A stretch of 33,433 nucleotides of DNA from Planctomycetota bacterium (GTDB taxonomy: Bacteria > Planctomycetota > PLA2 > JAEUHO01), in NCBI GenBank assembly GCA_030065025.1, contig JASJDY010000013.1:1-33433 (forward strand). The letters are read 5' to 3'. The position numbers and the translations under genes are program-made. The notes under the pieces are model-generated. The model was not told the origin of the DNA and did no database searches. It saw nothing but the letters and a program-made list of their open reading frames with translations. This document shows positions 32,244-33,433 of the stretch, one piece after another; position 1 is the first letter of the stretch, and each line of letters opens with the position of its first letter.

Positions 32244-33433
32244 ATGAATTACGCTCGCCGGGTCGCGCTGCTACGCCTCACCGCGCTCGTTGCCATCGCC
32301 GCCAGCGCCGTGCTCACCGTGGACAGTGTCACGCCGGGTCGCGACTTCTGTCCGCTGGCCGAAGCCTGTGCCGCGGTACGCGACAGCGCCTTGGGCTCCG
32401 TCGCCGGCGTGCCGACCTCCATCATCGGCATGGCCGCGTTCGGTGCGCTGCTGCTCCTGACTCTGTTGCCGCTCGAGATGGCGCGCCCGATGCTCAAGCC
32501 GGTCGGCGCAGTCGCCGCCGTGGCCGGCGTCGGCTTCATTGCTTTCCAGCACTTCGTGCTGGGCACCTTCTGTCCGCTCTGCCTGGTGGCCGACGGGGCA
32601 GGATTCGTCGCGGGCATGCTCACGGTCACGTGGCCACGACTCCCGGTCCGGCGGTCGGGACGCTTCATCCGCTGGGAGGGCGGATCGAGTCGCATGGCCT
32701 GGACCATGGCAGGCCTGCTGGCGGCGGTGGTGCCGTTCGCCATCCCCAGAGCCCAGGATCCGGGCTGGGTGGAGATCACGCCTCTCTCGGAGGCGGCCTT
32801 CGAGGAGGAGGCTGCCGTGATCACCGCGAAGGCACCGCCGCCGCCGCCTTCTCCCGCCGTCGTCGCCGAGCCGGCGCCCGCGTCGACCCCCGACGTGCCG
32901 CCCTCGGCGGCGCCGGCGGATACCCGCGCGATCGCGAGTCCGCTGCCCCAGCCGGAGGAGCCGGCGCCGACCCCCGCACCGCCGCCGACGCCGACCCCGG
33001 AGGAGCCCAAGCCGGCTGCGGAAGCCGCGCCCACGCCGGTCGTCGTCCTCTCCCCGGAGCCGGAGCCGCGTCCCGCGCCGGCCCCGGTCAGGCGCCCGAC
33101 ACCCAAGCGTGCGCCGGCCGCCCCGAAGGGGCCGCTGCTGGTCGAGTACTTGAACGCGTTCTGCGGCCACTGCCGCGCCACGCACAAGCGTCTTCACGCT
33201 GTTCTGGAGGAAACGGGAGTCACGGTGCGCCGCCGGCGGATCTACACCTGGGGCGGCAAGCGCACGCCCGAGTGGGCGCGGGCCTGCGCCTACGCCGCGG
33301 AGGTCGGACGCGAGGAGCAGATGTTTGGTGAGCTCCTCAAGGCCCGCCGGCAGAGCCGCGGCGAGATCGAGGCTGCAGCACGTCGTGCAGGTGTGAGCAT
33401 CCAGGGCCTCAGGGTCTTCCTCCGGCGCGGCGG
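32244..33433 (+). CDS. VKOR-family protein fused to a thioredoxin/DsbA-like domain (3' end outside window)
   Basis: At least 396 codons, open to the window end. Residues 1-165 are a vitamin K epoxide reductase-type domain. After the first helix come Cys36 and Cys42 (RDFCPLAEACAAV), the family's GVPTSIIGMAAFGALLLL helix with its conserved Gly-x-Pro and Ser/Thr, and the CPLC quinone-side pair (Cys110, Cys113). A further helix at about 155-172 is followed by a Pro/Ala/Glu-rich linker of about 120 residues. A thioredoxin-fold domain then begins: LLVEYLNAFCGHCRATHKRL with CGHC at Cys307-Cys310. VKOR proteins reoxidise a thiol oxidase with quinone, so this one chain could both form disulfides and recharge itself. 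The end of the Trx domain is missing. The ATG at 32244 starts directly before the first helix. Confidence 0.88.
   Translation, partial: MNYARRVALLRLTALVAIAASAVLTVDSVTPGRDFCPLAEACAAVRDSALGSVAGVPTSIIGMAAFGALLLLTLLPLEMARPMLKPVGAVAAVAGVGFIAFQHFVLGTFCPLCLVADGAGFVAGMLTVTWPRLPVRRSGRFIRWEGGSSRMAWTMAGLLAAVVPFAIPRAQDPGWVEITPLSEAAFEEEAAVITAKAPPPPPSPAVVAEPAPASTPDVPPSAAPADTRAIASPLPQPEEPAPTPAPPPTPTPEEPKPAAEAAPTPVVVLSPEPEPRPAPAPVRRPTPKRAPAAPKGPLLVEYLNAFCGHCRATHKRLHAVLEETGVTVRRRRIYTWGGKRTPEWARACAYAAEVGREEQMFGELLKARRQSRGEIEAAARRAGVSIQGLRVFLRRG

Noticed and set aside
32216-33331. A 371-codon plus-strand frame over the VKOR-fusion gene
   Set aside because: It is Gly/Arg/His-rich with no membrane helix or motif. 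The frame from ATG 32244 has all the VKOR Cys pairs and CGHC and runs to the window end.

Overview
The window is very GC-rich (third codon positions are almost all G or C), densely coded and bacterial, with many GTG starts and several 4-base stop/start overlaps (GTGA, ATGA). A fragment resembling the lipid A enzyme LpxH, a DacB-type peptidase, several lipoproteins and Sec or Tat signal peptides point to a Gram-negative cell envelope. An ECF sigma factor of the type common in Planctomycetes, overlapping a large membrane Ser/Thr kinase gene, suggests a high-GC planctomycete or a relative. That placement is an inference. No rRNA, tRNA, insertion sequence, prophage or CRISPR array was seen.

Layout. 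1-5.3 kb: end of a metallophosphoesterase, a radical SAM protein, an acetyltransferase, the D-Ala-D-Ala peptidase DacB, the replication-fork ATPase RarA, a small membrane protein and a convergent lipoprotein. 5.5-8.3 kb: an inositol monophosphatase-family enzyme and a Tat-exported PhoX-like protein. 8.3-12.3 kb: an XPB-type helicase overlapping a gene for its usual bacterial partner (the Rv0862c type). 12.4-15.9 kb, minus strand: a soluble hybrid histidine kinase followed by a membrane protein with calcium-loop-like repeats. 15.9-21.3 kb: a saccharopine dehydrogenase-like enzyme, a YwiC-like membrane protein, a YhbS-like acetyltransferase, two HEAT-like exported proteins and a small basic protein. 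21.3-26.4 kb: a PaaZ/BoxD-type aldehyde dehydrogenase, DNA polymerase IV and an OPT-family transporter. 26.5-30.4 kb: ECF sigma factor, Ser/Thr kinase and HemF.

The most interesting part is 30.45-33.43 kb. Two minus-strand genes for exported proteins and a divergent plus-strand gene appear to form an envelope thiol-redox cassette. The plus-strand gene encodes a VKOR-type quinone-linked oxidase fused through a long Pro-rich linker to a CGHC thioredoxin/DsbA-like domain; it is cut by the window end. The first minus gene encodes an exported thioredoxin-like protein with a CTNC site. The second encodes an exported protein whose frame is broken by one in-frame TGA, directly after a Cys codon. Coding character continues without change after that TGA. 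A perfect 7-bp hairpin with a GUU loop lies 17 nt downstream, which fits the bacterial SECIS pattern. I propose this gene as a candidate new selenoprotein with a Cys-Sec pair.

The two minus genes also share an unusual upstream region, with matching blocks at nearly the same distances from their ATGs. The blocks are a 22-nt element, a TTGACG/AAGACT promoter and a leader hairpin around the putative Shine-Dalgarno sequence. This suggests they are expressed together. Selenocysteine insertion itself is not proven here: the window contains none of the selA, selB, selC or selD genes it would need.
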